A stretch of DNA of 64,000 bases from the NCBI RefSeq assembly GCF_040797425.1, contig NZ_JBFNEH010000002.1, positions 62,001 to 126,000 of the forward strand, given 5' to 3'. This DNA is from Symbiobacterium sp040797425 (GTDB taxonomy: Bacteria; Bacillota; Sulfobacillia; Symbiobacteriales; Symbiobacteriaceae). Each line of letters begins with the position of its first letter. The stretch's first letter is position 1. The translations under genes were made by a program, and so were the position numbers. The notes below the pieces were generated by a model. It was given only the letters and a program-made list of their open reading frames with translations, was not told the origin of the DNA and did not search any database. Shown piece by piece: positions 34,056-43,508 of this stretch.

Positions 34056-35822
34056 ATGGGTAGCGACTCGAGATCGCGCGACACGACAAAGCGTATCCTG
34101 CTGGCCCTTTTTGTCGTCTGGCTCCTGCAGTTCCTGTTCATGCCGCCGCTGAACAACCGCCAGAACGAGATCAGCTACTCGGCCTTCCTGGACGCCCTGG
34201 AACAGGGGCAGGTCGCCGAGGTGCTGGTCGTCGACCGGACGGTCACGGGCAAGCTGCACAGCGGCGAGACGTTCAAGACCATCCTGCCTCCGGAGACGCC
34301 CGACCTGGCGGACCGGCTCGCAGCCGCGGGTGTGGAGCAGCGATACAAGGAGGCCACCCAGCCCTGGTGGCTGGCCCTGCTGCCCACGGTGATCTGGCTG
34401 GCAGCCATGATCGGCCTGGTCGTGTGGATGCAGAAGCGGCAGGCCGGGGCCGTGGGCCTGGCCCGGGGTACGGTGAAGCCCATCGCCCCCGGCGAGGCGA
34501 CCGTCACCTTCGCTGACGTGGCCGGGGTGGACGAGGTGAAGGGCGACCTGGAAGAGGTGGTCGACTACCTCAAGAACCCCGAGAAGTACAAGGCCATCGG
34601 TGCTCGCATCCCAAAGGGGGTGCTGCTCTACGGGCCGCCCGGGACGGGCAAGACCCTGCTGGCCCGGGCGGTGGCCGGCGAGGCCGGCGTGCCGTTTTTC
34701 GCCCTGAGCGGTTCCAGCTTCGTCGAGCTGTTTGTGGGCATGGGTGCCTCCCGGGTGCGCGAGCTGTTCGCACAGGCACGCAAGAACGCGCCCTGCATCG
34801 TGTTCATCGACGAGATCGACGCCGTGGGGCGCCACCGCGGCAGCAGTGCCATCGTCGGCGGCCACGACGAGCGGGAGCAGACCCTGAACCAGCTGCTCAC
34901 CGAGATGGACGGGTTCGGCGCCTACGAGGGCGTGATCGTGATGGCCGCCACCAACCGGCCTGACGTGCTGGATAAGGCCCTGCTGCGGCCGGGCCGTTTC
35001 GACCGGCAGGTGCCGGTGGGCCTGCCCGACGCCGCCGGCCGGGAGGCCATCCTCAAGGTCCACGCCAGAGGGAAGCGGCTGGCTCCCTCGGTGGACCTGG
35101 CGGCCATCGCCAAGCGGACCCCCGGCTTCACCGGGGCCGACCTGGCGAACCTGCTCAACGAGGCGGCCATCCTGGCGGTGCGGAGGGGTCGCGAGGAGAT
35201 CACCATGAGCGAGATCGACGAGGCCATCGACCGGGTGGTGGCCGGCGGACCCGCCCGCAAGGGCCGCGTGATGCGGCCGGAGGAGAAGCGGCGCGTGGCC
35301 GTCCACGAGGCCGGCCACGCCCTGGTGGCCACCCTGACGCCCGGGGCCGACCCGGTACAGAAGGTGACCATCATCCCCCGGGGCCGGGCGGGCGGCTTCA
35401 CGCTGACCGCACCGGAAGAGGAACAGATGCTCTACACCCGGTCGGAGCTGGAGGCCCGGCTGAAGATGCTGCTGGGCGGCCTCTGCGCCGAGGAGGTGTT
35501 GATGGGCGAGCGGTCCACAGGCGCCCAGGACGACCTGAAGCGGGCGACCCAGCTGGCCCGGGAGATGATCTCCCGCTATGGCATGGGCGAGTCCGTGGGC
35601 CTGATGACCGTGCCGGACACCGACTGGCCCGAGGTACAGAGCGTCTCGCAGGAGTCGGCTGCCGCCATCGAGCGGGAGGTGCGTTCGCTCCTGTCGCAGA
35701 TGTACCAGGAGACCCGCCAACTGCTGGAGGAGAACCGGGACAAGCTGATGGCGCTGGCCGGCACGCTGGCCGACCGCGAGACCATCGATGGCGAGGAGGT
35801 CCGCCGGATCCTCTGCGCCTGA
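34056..35822 (+). CDS. ftsH: membrane AAA+ zinc protease FtsH
   Basis: Membrane-bound ATP-dependent protease that removes misfolded and regulatory proteins. The product is 588 aa: two membrane helices (about residues 14-30 and 106-126) flank the extracytoplasmic segment, followed by the AAA domain (Walker A GPPGTGKT, Walker B CIVFIDEIDA, second region of homology MAATNRPDVLDKALLRPGRFDR) and the protease domain with HEAGH zinc motif. ATG 34056 is preferred over ATG 34035 because AAGGGGG lies between them at correct spacing for the second. Confidence 0.96.
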   Translation: MGSDSRSRDTTKRILLALFVVWLLQFLFMPPLNNRQNEISYSAFLDALEQGQVAEVLVVDRTVTGKLHSGETFKTILPPETPDLADRLAAAGVEQRYKEATQPWWLALLPTVIWLAAMIGLVVWMQKRQAGAVGLARGTVKPIAPGEATVTFADVAGVDEVKGDLEEVVDYLKNPEKYKAIGARIPKGVLLYGPPGTGKTLLARAVAGEAGVPFFALSGSSFVELFVGMGASRVRELFAQARKNAPCIVFIDEIDAVGRHRGSSAIVGGHDEREQTLNQLLTEMDGFGAYEGVIVMAATNRPDVLDKALLRPGRFDRQVPVGLPDAAGREAILKVHARGKRLAPSVDLAAIAKRTPGFTGADLANLLNEAAILAVRRGREEITMSEIDEAIDRVVAGGPARKGRVMRPEEKRRVAVHEAGHALVATLTPGADPVQKVTIIPRGRAGGFTLTAPEEEQMLYTRSELEARLKMLLGGLCAEEVLMGERSTGAQDDLKRATQLAREMISRYGMGESVGLMTVPDTDWPEVQSVSQESAAAIEREVRSLLSQMYQETRQLLEENRDKLMALAGTLADRETIDGEEVRRILCA

Positions 35823-35849
35823 GCATCAGAAGACTAAGGTAGATGTATC

Positions 35850-35893
35850 GCCCCGGGCGCTGCCGGGAAAGGTAGCGCCCGGGGCACGTTTTT
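35850..35893 (+). terminator. intrinsic terminator after ftsH
   Basis: GCCCCGGGCGCT (35850-35861) pairs with AGCGCCCGGGGC (35874-35885), followed by ACGTTTTT. Confidence 0.93.
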
Positions 35894-35925
35894 GCTTGAA
35901 GTTCGAATTTACGGGAGCGGGAGGA

Positions 35926-35954
35926 TTGACAGATAGGAGTGGCCACCGTAAACT
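35926..35954 (+). promoter_or_regulatory. sigma-A promoter of the DASS carrier
   Basis: A perfect TTGACA (35926-35931) and TAAACT (35949-35954) are 17 bp apart, about 57 bp before the start codon. Confidence 0.72.
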
Positions 35955-36011
35955 TGGGCCTAACAGATTTGATTATGTGCTAGTTTACCATGCGAAAGGA
36001 GAGGAGAACTC

Positions 36012-37520
36012 GTGGCCACGGCGCCTAGCTCCCGGCCCGGGCCTGACCTGGAGGAGCGTCATGGCTATTCGTTGGGCCAGAAGGTCGGCCTGGTTCTGGG
36101 ACCGGTTCTGTTCTTGCTCATCTCCCTGTTCTTCCGGCCCGCCAACCTGAGCAAGGAGGGCGTGGCTGCGCTGGCCGCGACGGCCTGGATTGCCGCCTGG
36201 TGGGTCACGGAGGCCCTGCCTTTCGCCGCCACCAGCCTGCTGCCCATGATCCTGTTCCCGGTCCTGGGCCTCGGTTCGGTCAAAGATGTCCTGGCCCCCT
36301 ATGCCGATCCCACGATCTTCCTCTTCCTCGGCGGCTTCGTCATCGCTGTGGCCATCGAGCGCTGGCACCTGCACCGGCGCATCGCGCTCGGCATCATCAA
36401 CCGGGTGGGGACTGGGCCACGGCGGCTGGTGCTGGGCTTCATGCTGGCCACCGGTGGGATTTCGGTCTTCATCTCCAACAGCGCCACGGCGATGATGATG
36501 CTGCCCATCGGCCTGGCGGTGGTCAAGCAGATCTCGGAGCTGCAGGGAACAACCGGCGAGGGCGGCGAGGTGCCCCGGACGAACTTCGCGGCCCTGATCA
36601 TGCTCGCCATCGCCTACGCCGCGTCCATCGGCGGCGTCGGGTCCGTCATCGGCTCGCCGCCCAATGCCATCATGGTGGGCATGGCCTCCAAGGCCGCGGG
36701 GGTAGAGATCACCTTCCTGGACTACATGCTGGTGGGGCTTCCCGTGGCGCTGGTGTACACCTTCGTCGCCTGGTGGATCATGCTGAAGATCATGCCGCCC
36801 GAGTCTACGGAAATCCCCGGCAGCCGTGAGTTCATCCGCCAGCAGCTGGCGGCCCTCGGGCCGATGACCCGGGAGGAGCGGCGAGTGCTTGTCGTCTTCG
36901 CCATCACCGCCCTGCTCTGGATCATCTACCCCTTCGTCCTGAAGGGCGTGATCCCGGGTATCGGCGACACCATGGTGGCCATCTTCGGCGCCCTGCTCCT
37001 CTTCCTGATCCCCACCGGGCGCCAGCGCGGCCAGTTCCTGCTCGATGAGAAGGCCTTCGCCAAGATCCCGTGGGGCGTGCTGCTGCTCTTCGGCGCCGGC
37101 TTCTCCATCGCCAGCGTCTTCGAGAGCACCGGCGTGGCCGAGTGGCTCGCCGGGTACCTTGCCGCCCTGGAGGGGGTGCACTACTTCGTCGTCGTCCTGG
37201 CCGTGGCGACGATGCTGGTGTTCCTGACCGAGATCACGTCCAACTCGGCCATCGCGACGATCTTCATGCCGATCATGGCGAGCCTCGGCGCCGCGCTGGG
37301 CGTCTCGCCCGTCGCCCTGATGATGGTGGCGGCGCAGGGTTCGACGCTGGCCTTCATGATGCCGGTGGGCACCCCGCCCAACGCCATCGCCTTCAGCACG
37401 GGCTACGTGACCATGCAGCAGATGATCAAGGTCGGCTTCTTCCTCAACCTGGCTTCCATCATCACGATCACCCTGTTCGGCTACTTCTGGATCCCCCTGA
37501 TCTGGGCCCGGTTCATGTAG
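36012..37520 (+). CDS. DASS/SLC13-family sodium:dicarboxylate or anion carrier
   Basis: Integral membrane transporter of 502 aa with about 12 hydrophobic segments. It carries the duplicated helical-hairpin motifs of the divalent anion:Na+ symporter family: ISNSATAMMMLPIG in the first repeat and ITSNSAIATIFMPI in the second. The family signature MPVGTPPNAIAFSTGYV follows. Substrates are typically C4-dicarboxylates or sulfate; specificity cannot be read here. GTG 36012 is placed by GGAGAGGAG. It is a single-gene unit with its own promoter and terminator. Confidence 0.92.
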   Translation: MATAPSSRPGPDLEERHGYSLGQKVGLVLGPVLFLLISLFFRPANLSKEGVAALAATAWIAAWWVTEALPFAATSLLPMILFPVLGLGSVKDVLAPYADPTIFLFLGGFVIAVAIERWHLHRRIALGIINRVGTGPRRLVLGFMLATGGISVFISNSATAMMMLPIGLAVVKQISELQGTTGEGGEVPRTNFAALIMLAIAYAASIGGVGSVIGSPPNAIMVGMASKAAGVEITFLDYMLVGLPVALVYTFVAWWIMLKIMPPESTEIPGSREFIRQQLAALGPMTREERRVLVVFAITALLWIIYPFVLKGVIPGIGDTMVAIFGALLLFLIPTGRQRGQFLLDEKAFAKIPWGVLLLFGAGFSIASVFESTGVAEWLAGYLAALEGVHYFVVVLAVATMLVFLTEITSNSAIATIFMPIMASLGAALGVSPVALMMVAAQGSTLAFMMPVGTPPNAIAFSTGYVTMQQMIKVGFFLNLASIITITLFGYFWIPLIWARFM

Positions 37521-37573
37521 GGCCGCACGCCGCGGCGCCGCCTCGGCTCAGACCTGGCAGGATTCGACCAGCC

Positions 37574-37602
37574 GCCCCGGGCCTTGCCCGGGGCTCGTTT
37601 TT
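37574..37602 (+). terminator. intrinsic terminator after the DASS carrier
   Basis: GCCCCGGGC (37574-37582) pairs with GCCCGGGGC (37586-37594) and is followed by TCGTTTTTTT. Confidence 0.93.
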
Positions 37603-37647
37603 TTGCAAATTCGACGTCTGTTCGCCGGAGGCGAGAGGATTATAGAG

Positions 37648-37660
37648 GAATTTCAGTGAA
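37648..37660. promoter_or_regulatory. GAATTTCAnTGAA motif before transporter locus 1
   Basis: GAATTTCAGTGAA, differing in one central base from the copy at 55139-55151. An AT-rich TTTTCTAATCC stretch follows, and a similar TTTTATAATCC precedes the second copy. Confidence 0.45.
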
Positions 37661-37735
37661 TATTTTCTAATCCACTGGCACGGCGAGCACCCGCATCAGG
37701 TCCTCGCCGGAGTGCGAAAAAGGGGAGGCGATTGG

Positions 37736-39391
37736 ATGAAGGGGAGGCCCTTGCGACTCACCGCCGCAGTGCTGGCCGCGGCCGTGCTCCTGGCGGCCTG
37801 CTCGAAGTCGACCGAGACCCGCGGAGGCGGCGAGCAGGTCGTCGACCAGGGCGGCGGCTCCTCCAGCGGCGAGTCCCAGGTGCGGCGCGGGCCGAACGGA
37901 GAGGTGTACGGCGGGGTTTACCGCATGGCGGTGGGGGCGGAGCCGGCCGGCATTGACCCGCACATCGACACAACGCTCTTCACCTACCGCCTGGCGCGCA
38001 ACATCTTCAGCACCCTGGTTCGCTACAAGGGCGAGACGCTGGAACTGGAGCCCGAGCTCCTGGCCGAGATGCCCACCATCTCCGCGGACGGCCGCACGTA
38101 CTCCTTCCGCCTGAAGGAGGGGGTGAAGTTCCACAATGGCGCCACCCTCACCGCCCACGACGTGAAGTACACCTTCGAGCGCTTGCTCACGCCGGCCACG
38201 AGGGCGGCCAACACCTGGGTGCTGCAGGACGTGGTGGGCGCCGACGAGATGCTGAACGGCACTGCCACGGAGCTCGCCGGGTTCAGGGTGACCGGCGACT
38301 ACACCTTCGAGATCACCCTGAAGCAGCCGTTCGGACCCTTCCTCTACTACCTGGCCACCGCCCCGGCCTCTATCTACCCGGCCGAGTACGCCCGGGAGAT
38401 GGGTGACGACTTCGCCCGCAAACCCGTGGGCACCGGTCCCTTCCGGCTGAAGGAGTGGCGGGAGAACGAGCTCCTGGTTCTGGAGCGGAACCCGGACTTC
38501 TTCGAGGAAGGCTACCCGTTCCTGGACGCCATCGAGTACCGGGTGATCGCCGACGAGTCCACCCGCTGGCTGGAGTTCGAGGCGGGCAACCTCGACGACA
38601 ACGACATCCCCACGGTGGAGTGGGTGAACGCCACCCAGTCCGGCCGGTGGAAGCTGTGGGAGACCACCACCCTCAACACCTATTACCTCTCGCTCCAGCT
38701 GGAGATGGTGCCCGACAGGCGGGTGCGTGAGGCGATCTCGCTGGCGATCGACCGGCAGAAGATCATCGACACCATCCACAACGGCACCGGCACTCCGGCC
38801 ATCGGCTTCACCTCACCCGGCATCGTGGGTGCGCTCACCGAAGCCCCGGGCTTCCCCTACGACCCCGAACGGGCGCGGCAGCTGATCCGGGAGGCCGGGG
38901 CCGAGGGCATGACCATCGTCTCGTGGCAGCGGGACGGCGACAAGGTGTCTGACACCAACCTGGCGATCCAGCAGATGCTGGCCGATGTGGGCCTCAACTA
39001 CGAGGTGGAAATCCGCGACTCGGCCACCTTCCGGGAGGCCAGGGCCAACGGCGAGATCATGGCCAACCAGGGCAACTGGTACGCCGACTACCCCGACCCC
39101 GACAACTACCTCTGGACTTACTTCCACTCCTCCAGCTCCCGCAGCATGTCGGTGGCGATGAACGACCCGGAGGCGGACCGGATCCTCGAGGAGGCCCGCG
39201 TCAGCACCGACCAGGCGGCCCGCATCAAGGCCTACCAGGACCTGGAGCGGCGGTTGCTCTATGAGGAGTACGCCATCATTCCGCTCTGGCACCTGAAGTC
39301 CTACTTCGTCAGCCAGCCCTACGTCCACGGGTTCCAGCTGAACCCGGTCTTCGTTTACGACTACAAGACGGTCTGGAAAGACGTGAACTAA
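37736..39391 (+). CDS. ABC oligopeptide-type substrate-binding lipoprotein, locus 1
   Basis: Family-5 extracytoplasmic solute-binding protein, 551 aa. The signal peptide ends in a lipobox (LLAACSKS), so the protein is a membrane-anchored lipoprotein. The family-5 pattern is clear: ARNIFSTLVRYKGETLELEPELLAE, then FRLKEGVKFHNGATLTAHDV, and PVGTGPFRLKEW. ATG 37736 has GGGGAGG upstream. Ligand is probably a peptide, but family-5 proteins also bind nickel, heme or sugars. The upstream 215 bp holds a terminator and a GAATTTCAGTGAA motif. Confidence 0.93.
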   Translation: MKGRPLRLTAAVLAAAVLLAACSKSTETRGGGEQVVDQGGGSSSGESQVRRGPNGEVYGGVYRMAVGAEPAGIDPHIDTTLFTYRLARNIFSTLVRYKGETLELEPELLAEMPTISADGRTYSFRLKEGVKFHNGATLTAHDVKYTFERLLTPATRAANTWVLQDVVGADEMLNGTATELAGFRVTGDYTFEITLKQPFGPFLYYLATAPASIYPAEYAREMGDDFARKPVGTGPFRLKEWRENELLVLERNPDFFEEGYPFLDAIEYRVIADESTRWLEFEAGNLDDNDIPTVEWVNATQSGRWKLWETTTLNTYYLSLQLEMVPDRRVREAISLAIDRQKIIDTIHNGTGTPAIGFTSPGIVGALTEAPGFPYDPERARQLIREAGAEGMTIVSWQRDGDKVSDTNLAIQQMLADVGLNYEVEIRDSATFREARANGEIMANQGNWYADYPDPDNYLWTYFHSSSSRSMSVAMNDPEADRILEEARVSTDQAARIKAYQDLERRLLYEEYAIIPLWHLKSYFVSQPYVHGFQLNPVFVYDYKTVWKDVN

Positions 39392-39404
39392 GTGCCCATC
39401 AGGC

Positions 39405-39433
39405 GGAGGGGACCGCTCCGGCCGGTCCCCTCC
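39405..39433 (+). promoter_or_regulatory. intercistronic stem-loop, transporter locus 1
   Basis: GGAGGGGACC (39405-39414) pairs perfectly with GGTCCCCTCC (39424-39433). Lying between binding-protein and permease genes without a T-run, it may protect the upstream mRNA and lower permease expression. Comparable hairpins occur at the same place in loci 2 and 3. Confidence 0.65.
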
Positions 39434-39453
39434 CAGATGGCCTGCGAGGGGAG

Positions 39454-40380
39454 ATGCCCGTGCTCGCCTTCGTCGTGCGTCGCCTCCTGCAGGGGGTTCC
39501 CGTCCTCCTGGGGGTGAGCCTCATCACCTTCATCCTGATGCACGTGGTGCCGGGCGACCCGGTCACCGCCGCTTTCGAGAAGCGGGCCGACCCCGAGACC
39601 ATCGCCCGCATCCGCCGCGAACTGGGGCTCGACCGGCCGCTGCCGGTGCAGTACGCCGACTTCCTGGTGAAGGCCCTCCAGGGCGACCTGGGCCGTTCGT
39701 TCCAGACCCGCCAGCCGGTGGCCGAGATGATCGCCGGCGCCATGCCGGCCACGATGAAGCTCACGCTGTCGGCGGTGGTGGTCACGGTGGCGATCGGCGT
39801 GCCCATCGGCATTCTCTCGGCGCTCCACCGGGGGTCGACCGTGGACTACGTGGCGATGGTGACGGCGCTGTCGTTCATCTCGGCGCCGGTGTTCTGGGTG
39901 GCCATGGTCGCCCAGCTGCTGTTCGGCCACCGCTGGGGCCTCCTGCCCATCTCCGGCTTCGACACGCCGCTGCACCTGGTGCTGCCGGCTACGGTGCTGG
40001 GCACCCGCTACGCCGCTTCAGTGGCCCGCTACACCCGCTCCTCCATGCTGGACGTGATCGGACAGGACTTCATCCGCACCGCCTGGGCGAAGGGGCTGAG
40101 CGGCCGGGTGGTCATCTTCAAGCACGCACTGAAAAACGCCCTCATTCCGGTGGTGACGGTGATCGGCATGGAGATCGGGGGGCTGCTCACCGGCTCGATT
40201 CTCACCGAATCGGTCTTCGGCATCCCCGGGCTGGGGTTGGTGACCATCCGCGGTCTCAGCACCATGGACTTCCCGGTGATCCAGGCGACGGTGCTGCTGA
40301 CGGCGGTGATCTTCGTGGTGATGAACATCATCGTCGACATCAGCTATTCGCTCCTGGACCCCCGCATTCGAATGAGCTGA
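39454..40380 (+). CDS. ABC transporter permease, DppB/OppB type, locus 1
   Basis: First permease of a family-5 importer, 308 aa, six membrane helices. The N-terminal RRLLQGVPVLLGVSLITFILMHVVPGDPV is typical. The cytoplasmic EAA-like loop is MLDVIGQDFIRTAWAKGLSGRVVIFKHALKNAL, with the conserved AKG and HALKNA parts. ATG 39454 is preceded by GAGGGGAG. Confidence 0.93.
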   Translation: MPVLAFVVRRLLQGVPVLLGVSLITFILMHVVPGDPVTAAFEKRADPETIARIRRELGLDRPLPVQYADFLVKALQGDLGRSFQTRQPVAEMIAGAMPATMKLTLSAVVVTVAIGVPIGILSALHRGSTVDYVAMVTALSFISAPVFWVAMVAQLLFGHRWGLLPISGFDTPLHLVLPATVLGTRYAASVARYTRSSMLDVIGQDFIRTAWAKGLSGRVVIFKHALKNALIPVVTVIGMEIGGLLTGSILTESVFGIPGLGLVTIRGLSTMDFPVIQATVLLTAVIFVVMNIIVDISYSLLDPRIRMS

Positions 40381-40396
40381 GGGAGGAACAGGCCCG

Positions 40397-41305
40397 ATGG
40401 CCATAGCAATACGGCAGGCGGATCCCGCACCGCTCGGTGCGCTGCAGCGGGAGCGGACCGTGTGGCAGCGCCTGCGGCAGCACAGGCTGGCCATGGCGGG
40501 GCTGGTCTTCATCGTGGTCCTTATCGCCCTTGCCGTTCTGGCGCCGGTAGTGGCGCCCGCGGATCCCAACAAGCAGGACCTGTTCGCCCGGCTGGCGCCG
40601 CCGGGCACGCCCTTCGACGAGCTGGGGGAGGGCCGCTACTGGCTGGGCGCGGACCAGCTGGGGCGCGACGTGCTTTCCCGCGTGATCTACGGCGCCCGGA
40701 TCTCGCTCCTGGTGGGCTTCGTGGCCGAGGGGATCGTGCTGCTGATCGGGGTGACGCTGGGGGCGCTGGCGGGCTACTACGGCGGCCGGGTCGACCGGGC
40801 GATCATGCGCACGGCCGACGTGCTCTTCGCCTTCCCGGACCTGCTCTTTGCCATCGCCGTCACCTTTGCCCTGGGCGGGGGGCTCATGAGCCTCTTCATC
40901 GCACTTTCGGTGGTGGGCTGGGCCGGGATGGCCCGGTTGACTCGCAGCCAGGTGCTGGCGCTGAAGGAGCGCGACTTTGTGGAGGGCGCCCGCGCAGTGG
41001 GGGCGGGGGACCGGCGCGTGCTCTTCCGGCACATCCTGCCCAACGCCGCGGGGCCCATCATCGTGGCGGCCACGCTGGGCATCCCCGGCGCGATCATGAG
41101 CGAGGCGTCGCTGAGCTACCTGGGGCTGGGCGTGCAGCCGCCCACGCCCACCTGGGGGGCGATGATCTACGAGGGGCGCGTGTACCTGCGGCACGCCCCC
41201 TGGATGTCGCTCGCCCCGGGCGCGATGATCATGCTGACGGTGCTGGCCTTCAACCTGCTGGGCGACGGCCTGCGCGACGCGTTTGACCCGCGATCCAGAC
41301 GGTGA
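40397..41305 (+). CDS. ABC transporter permease, DppC/OppC type, locus 1
   Basis: Second permease, 302 aa. The N-terminal helix (residues 35-55) is followed by the signature WLGADQLGRDVLSRVIYGARISL and the EAA loop DFVEGARAVGAGDRRVLFRHILPNA. The start has GGGAGGAAC upstream. No ATPase subunit is encoded in this locus; the next gene is a C39-like protease. Confidence 0.93.
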   Translation: MAIAIRQADPAPLGALQRERTVWQRLRQHRLAMAGLVFIVVLIALAVLAPVVAPADPNKQDLFARLAPPGTPFDELGEGRYWLGADQLGRDVLSRVIYGARISLLVGFVAEGIVLLIGVTLGALAGYYGGRVDRAIMRTADVLFAFPDLLFAIAVTFALGGGLMSLFIALSVVGWAGMARLTRSQVLALKERDFVEGARAVGAGDRRVLFRHILPNAAGPIIVAATLGIPGAIMSEASLSYLGLGVQPPTPTWGAMIYEGRVYLRHAPWMSLAPGAMIMLTVLAFNLLGDGLRDAFDPRSRR

Positions 41306-41327
41306 AACGGGGGAGGAATCGAGGACT

Positions 41328-42278
41328 GTGGCACTCTACCCGGTGGAGTCCTTCCACGCCGGTGTACACGAAGGCACCCGCCCCACGGCGGCGGGAATGG
41401 CGGGTGACGGCACCTGGACCGGGCCGGCCCTGGCGGTTGCCCCTTTCGACTGGGCGGTGGCTTCGTGGAACGGCAGCGGCGAGGGGATTGAGGTGCAGCT
41501 GCGGGTCCGCAGCGACGGGGTTTGGTCACCCTGGTTCAGCTTCGGTCGCTGGTCCGCCGCCGGCCCGCGGGCCTCGGTTCCGGGGCAGGAGCACCCGCCG
41601 TTCGGCCGGCTGGAGACCGACACCCTTCACCTCGACCGCTCGGCCGATGCCTGCCAGTTCCGGGTGCACCTGCGGCGGGCTGAACTCCGGCGGCTCTGGC
41701 TGGCCGCGGCGGTGACCGCGGAGCGGTCGGAGGATCCGCCGTACACCCCGGCCTGGGGTGTGGACCTGGATGTGCCTGCGCGGTCGCAGATGGTCTATCC
41801 CGGCGGGCGCGTGTGGTGCAGCCCCGTCTCCCTGGCGATGGTGATGGCCTACTACGGCCACCACGAGTCCATTCCGGAGGAGACGGTGCCCGGCGTCTAC
41901 GACGCGGCCTATGACGGACACGGCAACTGGCCCTTCAACACGGCCTACGCCGCGACAAGGGGCTTTGTGGCCCACGTCGACCGCTTCGGCGGCTTTGCCG
42001 ACCTGGAGCGCCACATCGCACAGGGCCGCCCCATCATCGCGTCGGTAGCCTACGACCGGACCTGGCTGCCCAACGCGCCCATCGCCCGCACAGCCGGGCA
42101 CATCCTGGTGGTTCGCGGTTTCACACCGGAGGGAGACGTGATCGTCAACGACCCCGCGGCGGCGGAGGACGGCACCGTGCGGCGGGTCTACCGCCGGAAC
42201 CTGTTCCGGCGGGCCTGGCTGGACCGGAGCGGCGTGGTCTACGTGATTCGGCCTTTGGCCACTCACGACCGGCTGTAG
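41328..42278 (+). CDS. C39-like cysteine peptidase domain protein
   Basis: Protein of 316 aa with no obvious signal peptide. The C-terminal half (about 140-310) resembles papain-like C39 peptidases: the nucleophile in GRVWCSPVSLAMVMAYYG, the catalytic His in AGHILVVRGF, and an Asp/Asn in VIVNDPAA. The N-terminal half is a beta-rich module of unknown function. GTG 41328 has GGAGGA about ten bases upstream, 22 bp after the permease stop, so it may be in the transporter operon. Its role in processing transported peptides is a guess. Confidence 0.78.
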   Translation: MALYPVESFHAGVHEGTRPTAAGMAGDGTWTGPALAVAPFDWAVASWNGSGEGIEVQLRVRSDGVWSPWFSFGRWSAAGPRASVPGQEHPPFGRLETDTLHLDRSADACQFRVHLRRAELRRLWLAAAVTAERSEDPPYTPAWGVDLDVPARSQMVYPGGRVWCSPVSLAMVMAYYGHHESIPEETVPGVYDAAYDGHGNWPFNTAYAATRGFVAHVDRFGGFADLERHIAQGRPIIASVAYDRTWLPNAPIARTAGHILVVRGFTPEGDVIVNDPAAAEDGTVRRVYRRNLFRRAWLDRSGVVYVIRPLATHDRL

Positions 42279-42322
42279 TACAATTATTTGTGTTGCGATA
42301 CAGACACCCGGGAGGTGCAGCA

Positions 42323-43471
42323 GTGGACAAGCTCAGCGAAATCCGCGCCCAGGTTCCGGCGGTGCAGTCCCAGGTCTACCTGAACACCGGTACGGCCGGC
42401 CCGCTGCCCGAGCCGGTACGCGCCGCCATGGCCGAGTCGCTGGCCGCCCAGGTCTCCGGCGGACGGATCGCGTCGGAGTACTACGTGAAACTGAGCCGGC
42501 TGAAGGCCGAGATTCGTGCCCGGCACGCCACCATGCTGGGTTGCGAGCCCGACGAGATCGCCCTCACCCAGAACACCACCGACGGCATGAACCTGGTGAC
42601 CCTGGGCGTGAACTGGCAGCCCGGCGACGAGGCGATCACTACCAACCTCGAGCACGCCGGCGCGCTCTTCCCGCTCTTTGCGGCCCGGGCGAGGTTCGGC
42701 ATCACCATCAAGATCGCCGACGTGCTGGAGCGGCCGGAGGAGGCCGCGGCGGTGATCGAGCGGCTGATCACCCCGCGCACGAAGCTGATCGCGGTCTCGC
42801 ACGTGTCGTTTATCACGGGGGCGGTGCTGCCGGTGAAAGAGATCGCCGAGGTGGCCCACCGGCACGGCGTGCTGGTGCTGGTGGACGGTGCCCAGTCCTT
42901 CGGCGCCATCCCCGTGAACGTGAAGGAACTGGGCGTGGACTTCTACGCCGTGACGAGCCAGAAGTGGCTCTGCGGGCCCGAGGGCGCCGGCGCCCTCTAC
43001 GCCTCCCGGGCGGCCGTCTCGCAGGTGCAGATCACGTTCGCCGGCTACAACACGGCCCAGGCCTACGACATGTACGCGGGCCTGCTGCCCAAGGGCAACG
43101 CCCAGAAGTTCGAGCAGGGCACGCTGCAGCCGGCGACGCTGGCCGGGCACCTGGCCGCGCTGCGCTGGCTGACGGACGAGGTGGGGGCGGACTGGGCCTA
43201 CAGCCGCATCCGCAGCCTCGCCGCCGCCGCCCGGGCGTTGCTGGCCGAGGTGCCGGGTGTTACGGTGCTCACCCCGGCGGAGACGGCCGGGCTGGTCTCT
43301 TTCCAGGTGGAGGCGAATGCCGACGCGGTGCTGAAGGCGCTGACCGGCCAGAAAATCCTCATCCGCACGGTGCCCCACCCGCGCAGCCTCCGGCTCTCCA
43401 CGGGCTTCTACAATACCGAGGAGGAACTGGAACAATTGGCCGCGGCTCTTCGGCCGCTGGCTCGCGCCTGA
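42323..43471 (+). CDS. class V aminotransferase / cysteine desulfurase-like PLP enzyme
   Basis: PLP enzyme of 382 aa with the fold-type-I pattern of class V aminotransferases. It shows VYLNTGTAGPLPEPV at the N-terminus, TQNTTDGMNLVTLG, the aspartate in VLVDGAQSFGAIPV, and the PLP-binding lysine in AVTSQKWLCGPEG. The desulfurase-type cysteine loop near the C-terminus is not evident, so an aminotransferase or isopenicillin-N-epimerase-like activity is as likely as sulfur transfer. GTG 42323 is placed by GGGAGGTG. Confidence 0.88.
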   Translation: MDKLSEIRAQVPAVQSQVYLNTGTAGPLPEPVRAAMAESLAAQVSGGRIASEYYVKLSRLKAEIRARHATMLGCEPDEIALTQNTTDGMNLVTLGVNWQPGDEAITTNLEHAGALFPLFAARARFGITIKIADVLERPEEAAAVIERLITPRTKLIAVSHVSFITGAVLPVKEIAEVAHRHGVLVLVDGAQSFGAIPVNVKELGVDFYAVTSQKWLCGPEGAGALYASRAAVSQVQITFAGYNTAQAYDMYAGLLPKGNAQKFEQGTLQPATLAGHLAALRWLTDEVGADWAYSRIRSLAAAARALLAEVPGVTVLTPAETAGLVSFQVEANADAVLKALTGQKILIRTVPHPRSLRLSTGFYNTEEELEQLAAALRPLARA

Positions 43472-43480
43472 GCGAAAGAG

Positions 43481-43508
43481 GGGCCGCTCCACGGAAGGGG
43501 AGCGGCCC
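43481..43508 (+). terminator. hairpin after the aminotransferase gene
   Basis: GGGCCGCTCC (43481-43490) pairs with GGAGCGGCCC (43499-43508); TTTT appears ten bases later. The rest of the 321-bp gap before khtT shows no gene, riboswitch or convincing promoter. Confidence 0.7.
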
